Shown: positions 27,773 through 36,787, counted from the stretch's first letter. The stretch is 53,967 nt of DNA from Pantoea agglomerans NBRC 102470 (GCF_001598475.1 NZ_BCZA01000014.1:1-53967), one strand, 5' to 3'. The notes: generated from the sequence alone by a model not told the origin. A program made the numbers and translations.

Positions 27773-27870
27773 AGAGGTGGCGCAACTGAGGAGCAAAGCG
27801 TCCGAGCCAGGGATGGCGAGGCCGTGCTGCATGGATGCAGGCTTTCTTTGCGATCAGATGCGCCACTTCT
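27773..27870 (+). repeat. Structured ~100-nt intergenic element, copy C
   Basis: A 12-bp terminal inverted repeat with one G-T pair (27773-27784 with 27859-27870) encloses GCAAAG/CTTTGC (27793-27798 with 27846-27851). The two hairpins are CCGAGCC/GGCGAGG with loop AGGGAT (27802-27821, tandem G-A mismatches in the stem) and CTGC/GCAG with loop ATGGAT (27827-27840). It is in opposite orientation to copies A and B. Confidence 0.7.
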
Positions 27871-27906
27871 GACCACGCAGGTACCCGAAGCGATCAGCCA
27901 CAGACG

Positions 27907-28386
27907 TTAAGCAGGCTTCTCACTCTTAGGACGCTGAATCATCGCCAGCCCTTTCAGGAAGTTACGCAGAATCTGATCGCCGCATTCGCGGTAGTTCTTA
28001 TGATCAGGTTTGCGGAAAATCGCACCAATCTCAGCCTGTGAAACGGTAAAATTCACGCGTTTCAGTACATCAGGAATGTCGGTGGTTTTCAGATCAAAAG
28101 CGATACGCAGCTTTCTCATGAAGATGTTATTGGTCATCTTGCGCTCAATCGACGGCGCGGGCGCATCTTCACTTTTGCCGCGACGGTAGAAGATCAGGCC
28201 ATTCAGGAAATAACCCATCAGCACATCGGGGCAGGGACGGAACGCAGCATCGTCATCTTTTTTCAGCCACGCCTGAATATCCGCCAGCGGCACGTCACAT
28301 TGCGCCAGCGCAAAAATCTCCACCATTTTGGCATCGCTCAGGTTGAGCATATAGCGCACGCTGCGCAGAATATCATTGTTAGTCAT
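27907..28386 (-). CDS. yehS: YehS, DUF1456 family protein
   Basis: This small cytosolic protein of 159 residues consists of two DUF1456 repeats: NNDILRSVRYMLNLSDAKMVEIF near the start and TNNIFMRKLRIAFDLKTTDIPDVL near 85. Each is followed by a conserved segment (RPCPDVLMGYFLNGLIFYRRG, then DHKNYRECGDQILRNFLKGLA). E. coli YehS (156 residues) is homologous but lies at another locus. No function is known. It is on the same strand as metR, 84 bp downstream of it. Confidence 0.88.
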   Translation of the reverse strand: MTNNDILRSVRYMLNLSDAKMVEIFALAQCDVPLADIQAWLKKDDDAAFRPCPDVLMGYFLNGLIFYRRGKSEDAPAPSIERKMTNNIFMRKLRIAFDLKTTDIPDVLKRVNFTVSQAEIGAIFRKPDHKNYRECGDQILRNFLKGLAMIQRPKSEKPA

Positions 28387-28469
28387 GGTGAAATCTTCTC
28401 GTGGTCAGTCGACAGGCTGCGCATTATAGGGGATTTTGCCCGCCTTCGCGCAGGTTTGTGCCCGCCAGA

Positions 28470-29396
28470 TTATCGCTGCAACACCGCACCGGGCAACGCG
28501 GCGTCGCGCACAAAAGGCAGATGCTCACAGGCGTGCTGACGGGCAAAGCGGATAAACGCTTCCAGCACCGGCTGACGTTGCTCCCCTTCGCGCACGGCCG
28601 CATAAAGACGGCTCCACAGGCCATCGCCCAGCGTGCGGGTGACCACCAGACCCTGCTTCTCAAAACTCTCCACCACCCAATGCGGCAGTGCGGCAATCCC
28701 CATACGTGCCGAGACCATCTGAATCATCAGCAGGGTGTTATCCACACTTTTCAGTGCCGGACTGACGCCTGCGGGCTGCAGGAAGTGACGCCAGATATCC
28801 AGACGCTGACGCTGCACCGGATAGATCATCAACACCTCATCGGCTAGATCTTCCGGCGAAATCTGCTCAACCTGCGCCAGCGGGTGATCCGTTGCCAGCA
28901 CCAGCCGCACTTCATAATCAAACATCGGGGAGTAGAACAGACCCGAGCGCGCCAGGATATCGGAGGTCAGCACCACATCCAGCTCACCCTGTTGCAGGGC
29001 GGGTTGAGGATCAAAGGTCACGCCCGATTTGAAATCCATCACCACCTGCGGCCAGCTCTGGCGGAATTTATCCAGCGCGGGAGTCAGCCACTGAATGCAG
29101 CTATGGCACTCTATCGCCACCCGCAGCGTGGTCTGATGCGGCTCATGGCAGGCCTGCAATGCCTGCTGAATCTGCGGCAGCACCTGCTCTGCCAGCTGCA
29201 GCAGAATATCGCCCTGCGGCGTAAAGCGCAGCGGCTGACTTTTACGCACGAACAGGCGGAATCCCAGCCGCTGCTCCAGATCGCTGAACTGATGAGACAA
29301 TGCCGATTGCGTCTGATGAAGCTGGGCCGCCGCCGCCGCCAGCGATCCCGTATTGCGCAGAGCCTGAAGCGTCCGCAGGTGCTTGAGTTCGATCAT
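28470..29396 (-). CDS. metR: LysR-type regulator MetR
   Basis: MetR activates metE and other methionine genes with homocysteine as co-inducer and represses itself. The 308 residues (317 in E. coli) have an N-terminal winged helix-turn-helix ([26 protein letters not shown] with [16 protein letters not shown] as recognition region, about 1-60) and a LysR substrate domain. It is divergent from metE across a 144-bp control region, the standard arrangement for an activator and its target. Confidence 0.95.
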   Translation of the reverse strand: MIELKHLRTLQALRNTGSLAAAAAQLHQTQSALSHQFSDLEQRLGFRLFVRKSQPLRFTPQGDILLQLAEQVLPQIQQALQACHEPHQTTLRVAIECHSCIQWLTPALDKFRQSWPQVVMDFKSGVTFDPQPALQQGELDVVLTSDILARSGLFYSPMFDYEVRLVLATDHPLAQVEQISPEDLADEVLMIYPVQRQRLDIWRHFLQPAGVSPALKSVDNTLLMIQMVSARMGIAALPHWVVESFEKQGLVVTRTLGDGLWSRLYAAVREGEQRQPVLEAFIRFARQHACEHLPFVRDAALPGAVLQR

Positions 29397-29422
29397 GAGA
29401 GTCCTTCACATCGAAAATGAAC

Positions 29423-29442
29423 ATATTGCGCTTGAGCAATAT
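29423..29442. promoter_or_regulatory. Palindrome, candidate MetR site
   Basis: ATATTGC-N6-GCAATAT is a perfect 7-bp inverted repeat with T-N11-A form, 26 bp from the metR start and about 100 bp from metE. The placement suits a LysR-type regulator, but it lacks the TGAA-N5-TTCA pattern usually given for MetR. Confidence 0.45.
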
Positions 29443-29468
29443 ACAGTACCCGCAGAGTATAGCAGTGT

Positions 29469-29492
29469 AAACATCTGGACGGCTAAACATCT
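29469..29492. promoter_or_regulatory. Tandem met boxes (MetJ operator) for metE/metR
   Basis: Three consecutive 8-mers, AAACATCT, GGACGGCT and AAACATCT, each match AGACGTCT at six of eight positions and are exactly in phase, as MetJ dimers require for cooperative binding. The block lies 49 bp before metE. An 8-bp inverted repeat CTTTGGCT/AGCCAAAG (29491-29515) follows. Confidence 0.7.
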
Positions 29493-29540
29493 TTGGCTGC
29501 CCATTTCAGCCAAAGTGAAAGATTATCTGGAGAACAGCAC

Positions 29541-31811
29541 ATGACTATCCTGAACCATACCCTCGGCTTTCCCCGTATTGGCCTGCGCCGTGAACTGAAA
29601 AAAGCGCTGGAGAGTTACTGGGCTGGCGACAGCACGCAGCAGACGTTACTGGCGACGGGCCGTGAGCTGCGTGCGCGACACTGGCAACAACAGAAAGAGG
29701 CGGGCGTCGATCTGCTGCCGGTCGGCGATTTCGCCTGGTATGACCATGTGCTGACCACCAGCCTGATGCTGGGCAACGTGCCCGCGCGTCATCAGAACAA
29801 AGCCGGCACTGTGGACCTCGACACCCTGTTCCGCCTGGGACGCGGTCGTGCGCCGACCGGCGAGCCTGCGGCGGCGGCAGAAATGACCAAATGGTTTAAC
29901 ACCAACTATCACTACATGGTGCCGGAATTTACCCAGGGTCAGACGTTTAAACTGACCTGGACCCAGCTGCTGGACGAGGTGGATGAGGCACTGGCGCTGG
30001 GACACAACATCAAGCCAGTGCTGCTGGGGCCGGTGACGTATCTGTGGCTGGGTAAAGTGAAGGGTGAGCCGTTTGAACGTCTGTCGCTGCTGGAGGGAAT
30101 TCTGCCGGTCTATCAGCAGGTGCTGGCGGAACTGGCTAAGCGCGGCATCGAATGGGTACAGATTGATGAACCCGCTCTGGCACTGGAGCTGCCGCAGACG
30201 TGGCGCGAAGCCTTCCAGCCGGCGTATGACGCACTGCAGGGTCACAGCAAACTGCTGCTGACCACCTATTTTGACAGCATCGGCCAGAACATTGATGTGA
30301 TTCGTGCGCTGCCGGTGCAGGGGCTGCATGTCGATCTGGTCCATGGCCGTGATGATATTCAGCAACTGAATCAGCAACTGCCCGCCAGCTGGCTGCTGTC
30401 GCTCGGCGTGATCAACGGACGCAACGTCTGGCGCGCCGATCTGAGCCGCTGGTTCAGCCGCTTGCAACCGCTGACCAGAGCGCGTGAACAGGTGTGGATC
30501 GGCTCCTCCTGCTCGCTGCTGCACAGCCCTATTGACCTGAGCGTCGAGACCCGTCTGGATGATGAAGTCAAAAGCTGGTTCGCCTTTGCGCTGCAGAAAT
30601 GTGCCGAGCTCTCGCTGCTGAGTCAGGCACTCAACAACAACGATGCGACGGCGCTGGAAGCCTGGAGCGCACCGGTACACGCCCGCGCTCACTCCCGCCG
30701 CGTGCATAATGCGGCGGTGGGCCAGCGTATTAAGGCCATTACCCCACAGCACAGTGAACGCCAGAGCGCTTATCCGGTGCGGGCGGTCCTGCAGCGTCAG
30801 CGTTTCAATCTGCCAGCCTGGCCTACCACTACCATCGGCTCTTTTCCACAGACCACTGAAATTCGCGGCCTGCGCCTTGACTTTAAACAGGGCAGGCTCG
30901 ACAGCAACCATTACCGCACCGGCATCGCGGAGCACATTAAGCAGGCGATTCTCGAACAGGAGCGGCTGGGGCTGGATGTGCTGGTGCACGGTGAAGCGGA
31001 ACGTAACGACATGGTTGAGTACTTCGGCGAACATCTGGAGGGGTTTGTCTTCACACAGAATGGCTGGGTTCAGAGCTACGGTTCACGCTGTGTGAAACCA
31101 CCTGTCATTATTGGCGATATCAGTCGCCCGGAGGCGATCACCGTTGAGTGGGCCAGATATGCCCAGTCGCTGACCAACAAGCCGGTAAAAGGGATGCTGA
31201 CCGGTCCGGTAACCATCCTCTGCTGGTCATTCCCGCGTGAAGATGTGTCACGTGAAACCATCGCGAAACAGATCGCGCTGGCGCTGCGTGATGAAGTCGA
31301 AGACCTGGAGAATGCGGGCATCGGGATTATCCAGATTGATGAGCCTGCACTGCGTGAAGGTCTGCCACTGCATCAGTCAGAGTGGGCTGCCTACCTGAAC
31401 TGGGCGGTGGAGGCCTTCCGACTGAATGCGGCGGTGGCGCGGGATGAAACCCAGATTCACACCCATATGTGTTACTGCGAGTTCAACGACATCATGGACG
31501 CTATCGCGGCGCTGGATGCCGATGTGATTACCATCGAAACCTCGCGATCTGACATGGACCTGCTGGAGTCATTTGAGAACTTCGACTACCCGAATGAAAT
31601 CGGCCCCGGCGTCTACGACATCCATTCGCCTAACGTCCCCAGCGTGGAGTGGATAGAAGCACTGTTGCTGAAGGCGGCGAAACGTATTCCGGAAGCGCGT
31701 CTGTGGGTTAACCCGGACTGCGGTTTGAAAACACGGGGCTGGACGGAAACGCGTCAGGCGCTGGCGAACATGGTGACGGCAGCGAAGAAATTGCGTGGAG
31801 AAACGGCGTAG
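29541..31811 (+). CDS. metE: Cobalamin-independent methionine synthase
   Basis: MetE transfers a methyl group from 5-methyltetrahydropteroyl-triglutamate to homocysteine. The 756 residues (753 in E. coli) form two barrels. The zinc ligands are visible in the C-terminal one: HTHMCYCEF (His and Cys near 643-645) and VNPDCGLKT (Cys near 728). [12 protein letters not shown] near 432 starts the catalytic half. The start [14 protein letters not shown] at 29541 has GGAG upstream and matches E. coli; the 16 upstream codons overlap the met boxes and are not coding. Confidence 0.97.
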   Translation: MTILNHTLGFPRIGLRRELKKALESYWAGDSTQQTLLATGRELRARHWQQQKEAGVDLLPVGDFAWYDHVLTTSLMLGNVPARHQNKAGTVDLDTLFRLGRGRAPTGEPAAAAEMTKWFNTNYHYMVPEFTQGQTFKLTWTQLLDEVDEALALGHNIKPVLLGPVTYLWLGKVKGEPFERLSLLEGILPVYQQVLAELAKRGIEWVQIDEPALALELPQTWREAFQPAYDALQGHSKLLLTTYFDSIGQNIDVIRALPVQGLHVDLVHGRDDIQQLNQQLPASWLLSLGVINGRNVWRADLSRWFSRLQPLTRAREQVWIGSSCSLLHSPIDLSVETRLDDEVKSWFAFALQKCAELSLLSQALNNNDATALEAWSAPVHARAHSRRVHNAAVGQRIKAITPQHSERQSAYPVRAVLQRQRFNLPAWPTTTIGSFPQTTEIRGLRLDFKQGRLDSNHYRTGIAEHIKQAILEQERLGLDVLVHGEAERNDMVEYFGEHLEGFVFTQNGWVQSYGSRCVKPPVIIGDISRPEAITVEWARYAQSLTNKPVKGMLTGPVTILCWSFPREDVSRETIAKQIALALRDEVEDLENAGIGIIQIDEPALREGLPLHQSEWAAYLNWAVEAFRLNAAVARDETQIHTHMCYCEFNDIMDAIAALDADVITIETSRSDMDLLESFENFDYPNEIGPGVYDIHSPNVPSVEWIEALLLKAAKRIPEARLWVNPDCGLKTRGWTETRQALANMVTAAKKLRGETA

Positions 31812-31840
31812 AGAATCGGGTCTGGTGGGGCGAAAAAATC

Positions 31841-31864
31841 AGGGGCGCATAAGCGCCCCTTTTT
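31841..31864. terminator. Terminator between metE and dlhH
   Basis: AGGGGCGC/GCGCCCCT around loop ATAA, then TTTT on the plus strand; an A-run before it gives TTTTTT on the minus strand. It serves both convergent genes. Confidence 0.85.
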
Positions 31865-31867
31865 CAT

Positions 31868-32701
31868 TTACTGCGATGCAACACCATACTGCCTGAACCA
31901 GGCCAGCATCCGCTGCCAGCCATCATTGGCAGATTCAGCATGGTAGCTTGCACGATAGTCAGCATTAAAGGCATGGCCCGCTTCGGGATAGACGATGATC
32001 TCTGCGGTTGCATTGGCGGCATGCAGTGCCTGACGCATCTGCTCGACGCTCTCCAGCGGGATACCCTCATCCTGGCCACCATACAAACCTAATACTGGCG
32101 CATTCAGGTCGACCGCAATATCAATAGGATGCTTCTGCTGCTTCAGCGTACGCTCACCGGTCAGTCGTCCATACCACGCCACGGCGGCGCGCAGTTGCGG
32201 GTTATGCGCGGCGTAGAGCCAGCTGATTCGGCCACCCCAGCAAAAACCGGTGATGCCCATGCGACGAATATCGCCGCCGTTGCGTGCGGCCCAGTTGGCG
32301 GCATGATCGAGATCGGCCAGCACCTGGCTGTCAGGCACTTTGCTGACCAGCTCGCTGAACAGCGTCGGGATATCGTTATACTCAGCGGGATCGCCCTCGC
32401 GGAAATAGAGCTCAGGCGCAATCGCCAGATAGCCTTCCAGCGCCAGGCGGCGGCAGATATCCCGGATGTGTTCATGCACACCAAAGATCTCCTGCACGAC
32501 CAGTACGACAGGCCATGGGCCTTCCGCTGACTGGGGTTTTGCAAAGAATGCCGGCATGTTTTCGCCCTGGCTGGGCACTGAGGTTTCTCCCGCGTGAATC
32601 GCCGGGCTGTCGGTAATGATGGTGGTGGAGGCGGTGGGCTGCACGGCAGGGGCAAAGCCGCCCGTCGCCGGTTTTTGTGCCATATTATCACTGGGTTTCA
32701 T
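31868..32701 (-). CDS. dlhH: Dienelactone hydrolase family protein DlhH
   Basis: This alpha/beta hydrolase of 277 residues belongs to the dienelactone hydrolase family: VVQEIFGVHEHIRDICRRLA near 67-86, the cysteine nucleophile in ITGFCWGGR near 150-158, LGLYGGQDEGIP with the Asp, and PEAGHAFNADYR with the His, which completes the Cys-His-Asp triad. E. coli DlhH (YsgA) is its ortholog at the same place, next to udp; its physiological substrate is unknown. GGAG precedes ATG 32701. The first 50 residues are a polar, low-conservation extension. Confidence 0.92.
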   Translation of the reverse strand: MKPSDNMAQKPATGGFAPAVQPTASTTIITDSPAIHAGETSVPSQGENMPAFFAKPQSAEGPWPVVLVVQEIFGVHEHIRDICRRLALEGYLAIAPELYFREGDPAEYNDIPTLFSELVSKVPDSQVLADLDHAANWAARNGGDIRRMGITGFCWGGRISWLYAAHNPQLRAAVAWYGRLTGERTLKQQKHPIDIAVDLNAPVLGLYGGQDEGIPLESVEQMRQALHAANATAEIIVYPEAGHAFNADYRASYHAESANDGWQRMLAWFRQYGVASQ

Positions 32702-32876
32702 TATTCTCTCCGTGCAAGCATTTGCGCAATCACGTAACTATAGCCTGGCCGGAAAGCGTATGCGCCAGGTGTCGGGTCACAGAATCAGCAGCGAATAAAA
32801 TCATCCTCCTCTTTAACATTGCGCAGACCCTGACACAGCCCCACCGAGAGCTATCCGCACCAGGAAGATGCTATTG

Positions 32877-32892
32877 TGTGATTGTTGTCACA
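32877..32892 (+). promoter_or_regulatory. CRP site 2 of the udp promoter
   Basis: TGTGATTGTTGTCACA is a perfect match to TGTGA-N6-TCACA. Its centre is 52 bp upstream of the second site, the spacing of the -93.5 and -41.5 sites in E. coli udp. Confidence 0.85.
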
Positions 32893-32928
32893 ATTTATCT
32901 TTCGGGAAATGTAACTTTCATTTTCTTA

Positions 32929-32944
32929 AGTGAATGTTGTCACA
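32929..32944 (+). promoter_or_regulatory. CRP site 1 of the udp promoter
   Basis: AGTGAATGTTGTCACA matches at nine of ten consensus positions. It would be centred at -41.5 of a start near 32978, a class II position next to the TAGAGT -10. CytR is expected to bind between the two CRP dimers. Confidence 0.8.
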
Positions 32945-33004
32945 TATTTATTGGGCGTGCTGGCGTAGAGTGGCGCGCTACCTTCCCTTAACAGGAGTCT
33001 GAAA

Positions 33005-33766
33005 ATGACACAGTCTGACGTTTTCCATCTTGGCCTGACTAAAGCCGATCTGCAGGGCGCCACCCTGGCGATTGTGCCGGGCGATCCGGAGCGCGTGAAG
33101 AAAATTGCCGGACTGATGGAAGATGCCACGCATCTCGCCTCACACCGTGAGTTTACCTCCTGGCTGGCAAAAATTGATGGTAAGCCGGTCGTGGTCTGCT
33201 CAACCGGCATTGGCGGTCCTTCGACCTCGATTGCGGTCGAAGAGCTGGCACAGCTTGGCGTACGTACCTTCCTGCGTGTCGGTACCACGGGCGCTATCCA
33301 GCCGCATATCAATGTCGGCGATGTGCTGGTGACTACCGCATCCGTTCGCCTGGACGGGGCCAGCCTGCATTTTGCGCCGATGGAGTTTCCGGCAGTGGCT
33401 GATTTCGCCTGCACCACCGCGCTGGTTGCCGCCGCAGAAGCCTGTGGCGCGAAAACGCATATCGGCATCACCGCCTCTTCTGACACCTTCTATCCGGGTC
33501 AGGAGCGCTACGACACCGTCTCGGGCCGCGTAGTCAGTCGCTTCCGGGGATCGATGAAAGAGTGGCAGGAGATGGGCGTTCTCAACTATGAGATGGAATC
33601 CGCTACACTGTTAACCATGTGCGCCAGCCAGGGACTGCGAGCCGGCATGGTGGCGGGCGTGATTGTGAACCGCACTCAGAAAGAGATCCCGGATGCGGTC
33701 ACCATGAAACAGACAGAAAGTGACGCAGTGAAGATTGTGGTCGAAGCGGCGCGTCGCTTACTATAA
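33005..33766 (+). CDS. udp: Uridine phosphorylase
   Basis: Udp splits uridine with phosphate to uracil and ribose-1-phosphate in nucleoside salvage. The 253 residues equal E. coli. Landmarks are [14 protein letters not shown] near 25-38 (phosphate), [20 protein letters not shown] near 68-87, RVGTTGAIQ near 91-99 and [13 protein letters not shown] near 195-207 (ribose). AGGAG precedes the start. The hexameric enzyme is cytosolic; transcription is under CRP and probably CytR. Confidence 0.98.
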   Translation: MTQSDVFHLGLTKADLQGATLAIVPGDPERVKKIAGLMEDATHLASHREFTSWLAKIDGKPVVVCSTGIGGPSTSIAVEELAQLGVRTFLRVGTTGAIQPHINVGDVLVTTASVRLDGASLHFAPMEFPAVADFACTTALVAAAEACGAKTHIGITASSDTFYPGQERYDTVSGRVVSRFRGSMKEWQEMGVLNYEMESATLLTMCASQGLRAGMVAGVIVNRTQKEIPDAVTMKQTESDAVKIVVEAARRLL

Positions 33767-33777
33767 CGACCGCGTCT

Positions 33778-33815
33778 GGCAGCAGGTTTTTTGTCCAGAC
33801 TCAAAACCTGCTGCC
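33778..33815 (+). terminator. Hairpin after udp
   Basis: GGCAGCAGGTTTT pairs perfectly over 13 bp with AAAACCTGCTGCC across a 12-nt loop. The T-run lies inside the stem rather than after it, so it may act as a transcript-end stabiliser as much as a terminator. Confidence 0.6.
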
Positions 33816-33858
33816 GGTAGTTAACGGCGCGTAACATCAGTGAAACCTGAGAGTTTTT

Positions 33859-35127
33859 ATGCGCAATACTATTCCCGTCCGACGTCCTGCCCCTGGTGCT
33901 AATCCGGCCGCACTCAAAGCCATGCTGGAACGCAGTGCCGAACGTTTTCGCGCCGCCATGCAACAGGGCGACTATGCGCTGGCCGCTCAATGCTGTGAAG
34001 AGGTATTGCGCACGATGCCCAATCAGATGCAGGTGCTGAGCGACTACGCGCTCTGCCTGCTGCGTCTGGGTCAGTACAATAAATCGTACAAAATCTACCA
34101 GAAGATTTATCAGTCACCGCCCGCTGTACAGGCTACCGCCTCTGAAACCTGGCTGGATGGCCTGACCGAAGTGTGTGGCTGGCTGGATAAAAAGGATGAG
34201 GTGGCGCGTCATGGGCTGGCCTCGCTGATGCGCTCTGATGCGCGTTTCAGTCAGGGGCAGCGCGCCGCGTTTCCCGCTCCGCAACCGGAGCCTGTCGATC
34301 TCACTCATCCGCACCAGAATGTCATCGCTTTCTGCCTCTATGGCGATCAGCCGCGCTACTGTGAAACCTTAATCAAAAACGTTGAAGTGGCGCCTGAACT
34401 CTATCCCGGCTGGGTCTGCCGCATCTATCTCGATGACAGCGTGCCGCAGCATGTCTGGCAGCGCCTTGACCAGCCGCACGTCCAGCTGATCGATATGTCC
34501 CACGAGAAAACGCTGTTTCCGACCCTGTGGCGTTTCCTGGTAATGGACGATCCGGGCGTGAAGCGTTTTATCGTGCGTGATGCCGACTCGCTGCTCTCGG
34601 AGCGCGAAGCGGCAGCGGTAGACGCCTGGCTGGCGTCGCCTTACTGGTTCCACCATATGCGTGACTACTTCTCCCATACTGAGCTGCTGCTGGCAGGGAT
34701 GTGGGGCGGCTGTCACGGCGTCTTCCGGGATGTGGAACAGGCGATGCGCGATTTCATTGCGCAGTATCAGGGCAGCCAGCGCTTCACCGATCAATATTTC
34801 CTCAAGGTGGCGTTGTGGCCGACGGTGCGTGAAAGCCTCCTGAGCCACGATGAGTTGTTTCATTTTCATCAGGCCCAGCCGTGGCCTGACCATGCCCCCG
34901 TGCGCTGGCAGACGCCGCATTTCCATGTGGGCAGCAATGCCGGTTTTGCCAGTATGACCGGCAAATCCAGCGCTGCTGAGGGAAGCAGACAGCGCGTCGC
35001 GATCACCTCGGGCGGGACAACCTGGCACTATCTGGCGCAGGTTAAAAAGGGTGAATGGCTATTGCCCATGCCGTTTTTCCTGATTGATGAGTGGCAGGCT
35101 GGCAAGCTTACGGTGACGGCGCTGTAA
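33859..35127 (+). CDS. Putative glycosyltransferase with N-terminal TPR repeats
   Basis: This 422-residue soluble protein has a TPR-like helical region (about 22-90: GDYALAAQCCEEVL, LRLGQYNKSYKIYQKIY), a linker rich in Pro and Gln near 134-148, then an alpha/beta domain starting VIAFCLYGDQPRYCETLIKN (155-174). That domain holds VCRIYLDDSVP, LFPTLWRFLVMDDP and FIVRDADSLLSERE, in which DAD at 241-243 looks like a DxD metal/sugar-nucleotide motif. The conserved HHMRDYFSHTELLLAGMWGG follows. No signal peptide or membrane segment is seen. I cannot name a characterised ortholog. It lies between udp and rmuC, adjacent in E. coli; codon use looks like its neighbours. Confidence 0.7.
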   Translation: MRNTIPVRRPAPGANPAALKAMLERSAERFRAAMQQGDYALAAQCCEEVLRTMPNQMQVLSDYALCLLRLGQYNKSYKIYQKIYQSPPAVQATASETWLDGLTEVCGWLDKKDEVARHGLASLMRSDARFSQGQRAAFPAPQPEPVDLTHPHQNVIAFCLYGDQPRYCETLIKNVEVAPELYPGWVCRIYLDDSVPQHVWQRLDQPHVQLIDMSHEKTLFPTLWRFLVMDDPGVKRFIVRDADSLLSEREAAAVDAWLASPYWFHHMRDYFSHTELLLAGMWGGCHGVFRDVEQAMRDFIAQYQGSQRFTDQYFLKVALWPTVRESLLSHDELFHFHQAQPWPDHAPVRWQTPHFHVGSNAGFASMTGKSSAAEGSRQRVAITSGGTTWHYLAQVKKGEWLLPMPFFLIDEWQAGKLTVTAL

Positions 35128-35212
35128 GGCGCTGAATCCTGCTAAAATTATCTGGACATTCATACAGTGCGACTCTACCTTTCCCTCAGCAGCCTGAGTC
35201 GCGGGGGAAATC

Positions 35213-36712
35213 ATGGATCAGCACATCATTATCAGCGCCTGTCTGGCGCTTGCCGGGTTAGGGATTGGCTGGATGCTGGCACAGTTACGTGCCGGCCATC
35301 AGGTCGCCAGTTTCCAGACCGAGCGCCGTCTGCAGGAAGAGGCGCAACAGCGTCAGCAGCAGCAAATCGAACAGCTTCAGCAGCAGACGCAGCAGCGTGA
35401 GCAGGAGCTTCGTCAGCTGCACGGCGCGCTGAGCGGCGCCAATGAGCGACTGCAACAGCTTGATTACTGGCGTAATGAAAGTGAGCAGCTTAATCGTGAA
35501 CTGCGCAATCAGCTGGAGGTCAACAGCGCGCAGGAAGCGGAGCTGCGTGAGGTGACCATTCGCCTTGAAGAGACCCGTTTCGCCGCAGAAGAGAAACAGC
35601 GCCTGCTGACCAACAGCGAACAACGCCTTAGCGCCCAGTTTGAAAACCTCGCCAACCGTATTTTCGAAAACAGCGGCCGTCGCGTCGATGAACAGAACCG
35701 GCAAAGTCTGGACGGGCTGATAGGCCCGTTGCGTGAACAGCTTGATGGCTTCCGTCGTCAGGTTCATGAAAGCTTTGGCGCAGAAGCGCGTGAGCGACAT
35801 ACCCTGACCCATGAAATCCGGCAGTTACAGCAGCTGAATGCGCAGATGGCGCAGGAGGCGCTTAACCTGACCAAAGCGCTGAAGGGCGATAATAAGATCC
35901 AGGGTAACTGGGGTGAAGTGGTGCTGAGCCGGGTACTGGAAGCCTCCGGACTGCGTGAAGGCTACGAATATGAAACCCAGGTGAGCATTCAGTCAGAACA
36001 GCAGGGCAGGATGCAGCCGGATGTGATTGTGCGCCTGCCGCAGGGCAAAGATGTGGTGGTGGACGCCAAAATGACGCTGGTGGCCTATGAGCGCTACTTC
36101 AATGCGGATGATGAGATCGAACGAGAGCAGGCTATTCAGGAACATGTCGCTGCCATGCGGGCGCACATCCGCCTGCTGGGACGAAAAGATTATCAACAAT
36201 TGCCCGGGTTACGATCGCTGGATTATGTGCTGATGTTTATCCCGGTGGAGCCCGCCTTTTTGCTGGCCATTGACCGCCAGCCTGAGCTGATTGGTGAGGC
36301 GCTGCAGCAGAACATCATGCTGGTCAGCCCCACCACGCTGCTGGTGGCGTTGCGTACCATTAATAATCTGTGGCGCTATGAGCATCAGAGCCGCAATGCG
36401 CAGCGTATTGCCGATCGGGCAACGCGGCTCTATGACAAGATGCGGCTGTTTGTCGATGACATGAGCGGCATTGGTCACAGCCTGGATAAGGCGCAGAACA
36501 GCTATCGCGAGGCGATGAAAAAGCTGTCGGAAGGGCGCGGCAATCTGATTGCGCAGACTGAAGGATTTCGAGCGCTGGGCGTGGAGATCAAACGACCAAT
36601 CAATCCTCAGCTGGCCGAACGTGCCATGCCGGAAAACCGGGCGGCTGATGATGCAGATGATGACAGTGATGCGGATGAGAGTGAGATGCATGTGAGGCGC
36701 CTCCACGAATAG
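35213..36712 (+). CDS. rmuC: RmuC, DNA recombination-limiting protein
   Basis: RmuC (PF02646) limits inversions and other rearrangements at short inverted repeats; the fold resembles a nuclease core. The 499 residues (475 in E. coli) start with one membrane segment (3-21), then a long Gln/Glu-rich coiled coil (about 35-200), then the conserved domain with KIQGNWGEVVLSRVLEASGL near 225-244, DVVVDAKMTLVAYERY near 280 and the LRSLDYVLMFIPVEPAFLLA segment near 336-355. The C-terminus is acidic. GGGGGAA precedes the ATG. Confidence 0.95.
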   Translation: MDQHIIISACLALAGLGIGWMLAQLRAGHQVASFQTERRLQEEAQQRQQQQIEQLQQQTQQREQELRQLHGALSGANERLQQLDYWRNESEQLNRELRNQLEVNSAQEAELREVTIRLEETRFAAEEKQRLLTNSEQRLSAQFENLANRIFENSGRRVDEQNRQSLDGLIGPLREQLDGFRRQVHESFGAEARERHTLTHEIRQLQQLNAQMAQEALNLTKALKGDNKIQGNWGEVVLSRVLEASGLREGYEYETQVSIQSEQQGRMQPDVIVRLPQGKDVVVDAKMTLVAYERYFNADDEIEREQAIQEHVAAMRAHIRLLGRKDYQQLPGLRSLDYVLMFIPVEPAFLLAIDRQPELIGEALQQNIMLVSPTTLLVALRTINNLWRYEHQSRNAQRIADRATRLYDKMRLFVDDMSGIGHSLDKAQNSYREAMKKLSEGRGNLIAQTEGFRALGVEIKRPINPQLAERAMPENRAADDADDDSDADESEMHVRRLHE

Positions 36713-36787
36713 TATGGGCGCAGCGTGCCTGACTTCCGTGACTCTGATACACTTCGGGAAGTATTGTTTGTGGAGCAGGTAAAACCG

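Larger units (their letters stand above)
27396..27906. other. Gene-free repeat block between bioP and yehS
   Basis: These 511 bp contain element B (27425-27520), element C in opposite orientation (27773-27870), and between them a partial copy of B's left end (27618-27646, matching 27429-27457 at 26 of 29 positions) whose right half is missing. A long minus-strand frame (27200-27832) runs through the block, but it has no ribosome site and repeats the peptide VRFLRDRTRQ because of the DNA repeats, so it is not a gene. Confidence 0.65.
32702..33004 (+). promoter_or_regulatory. dlhH / udp divergent control region
   Basis: This 303-bp interval carries the two CRP sites of udp, a likely -10 (TAGAGT, 32966-32971), and between the sites ATGTAAC, a CytR-like octamer in reverse (consensus GTTGCATT). 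The dlhH promoter could not be fixed by eye. Confidence 0.6.

Noticed and set aside
27200..27832. A 210-codon minus-strand open frame
   Set aside because: It overlaps the 3' end of bioP, has no ribosome site, and its repeated peptide VRFLRDRTRQ comes from the DNA repeats. It is a by-product of the repeat block.
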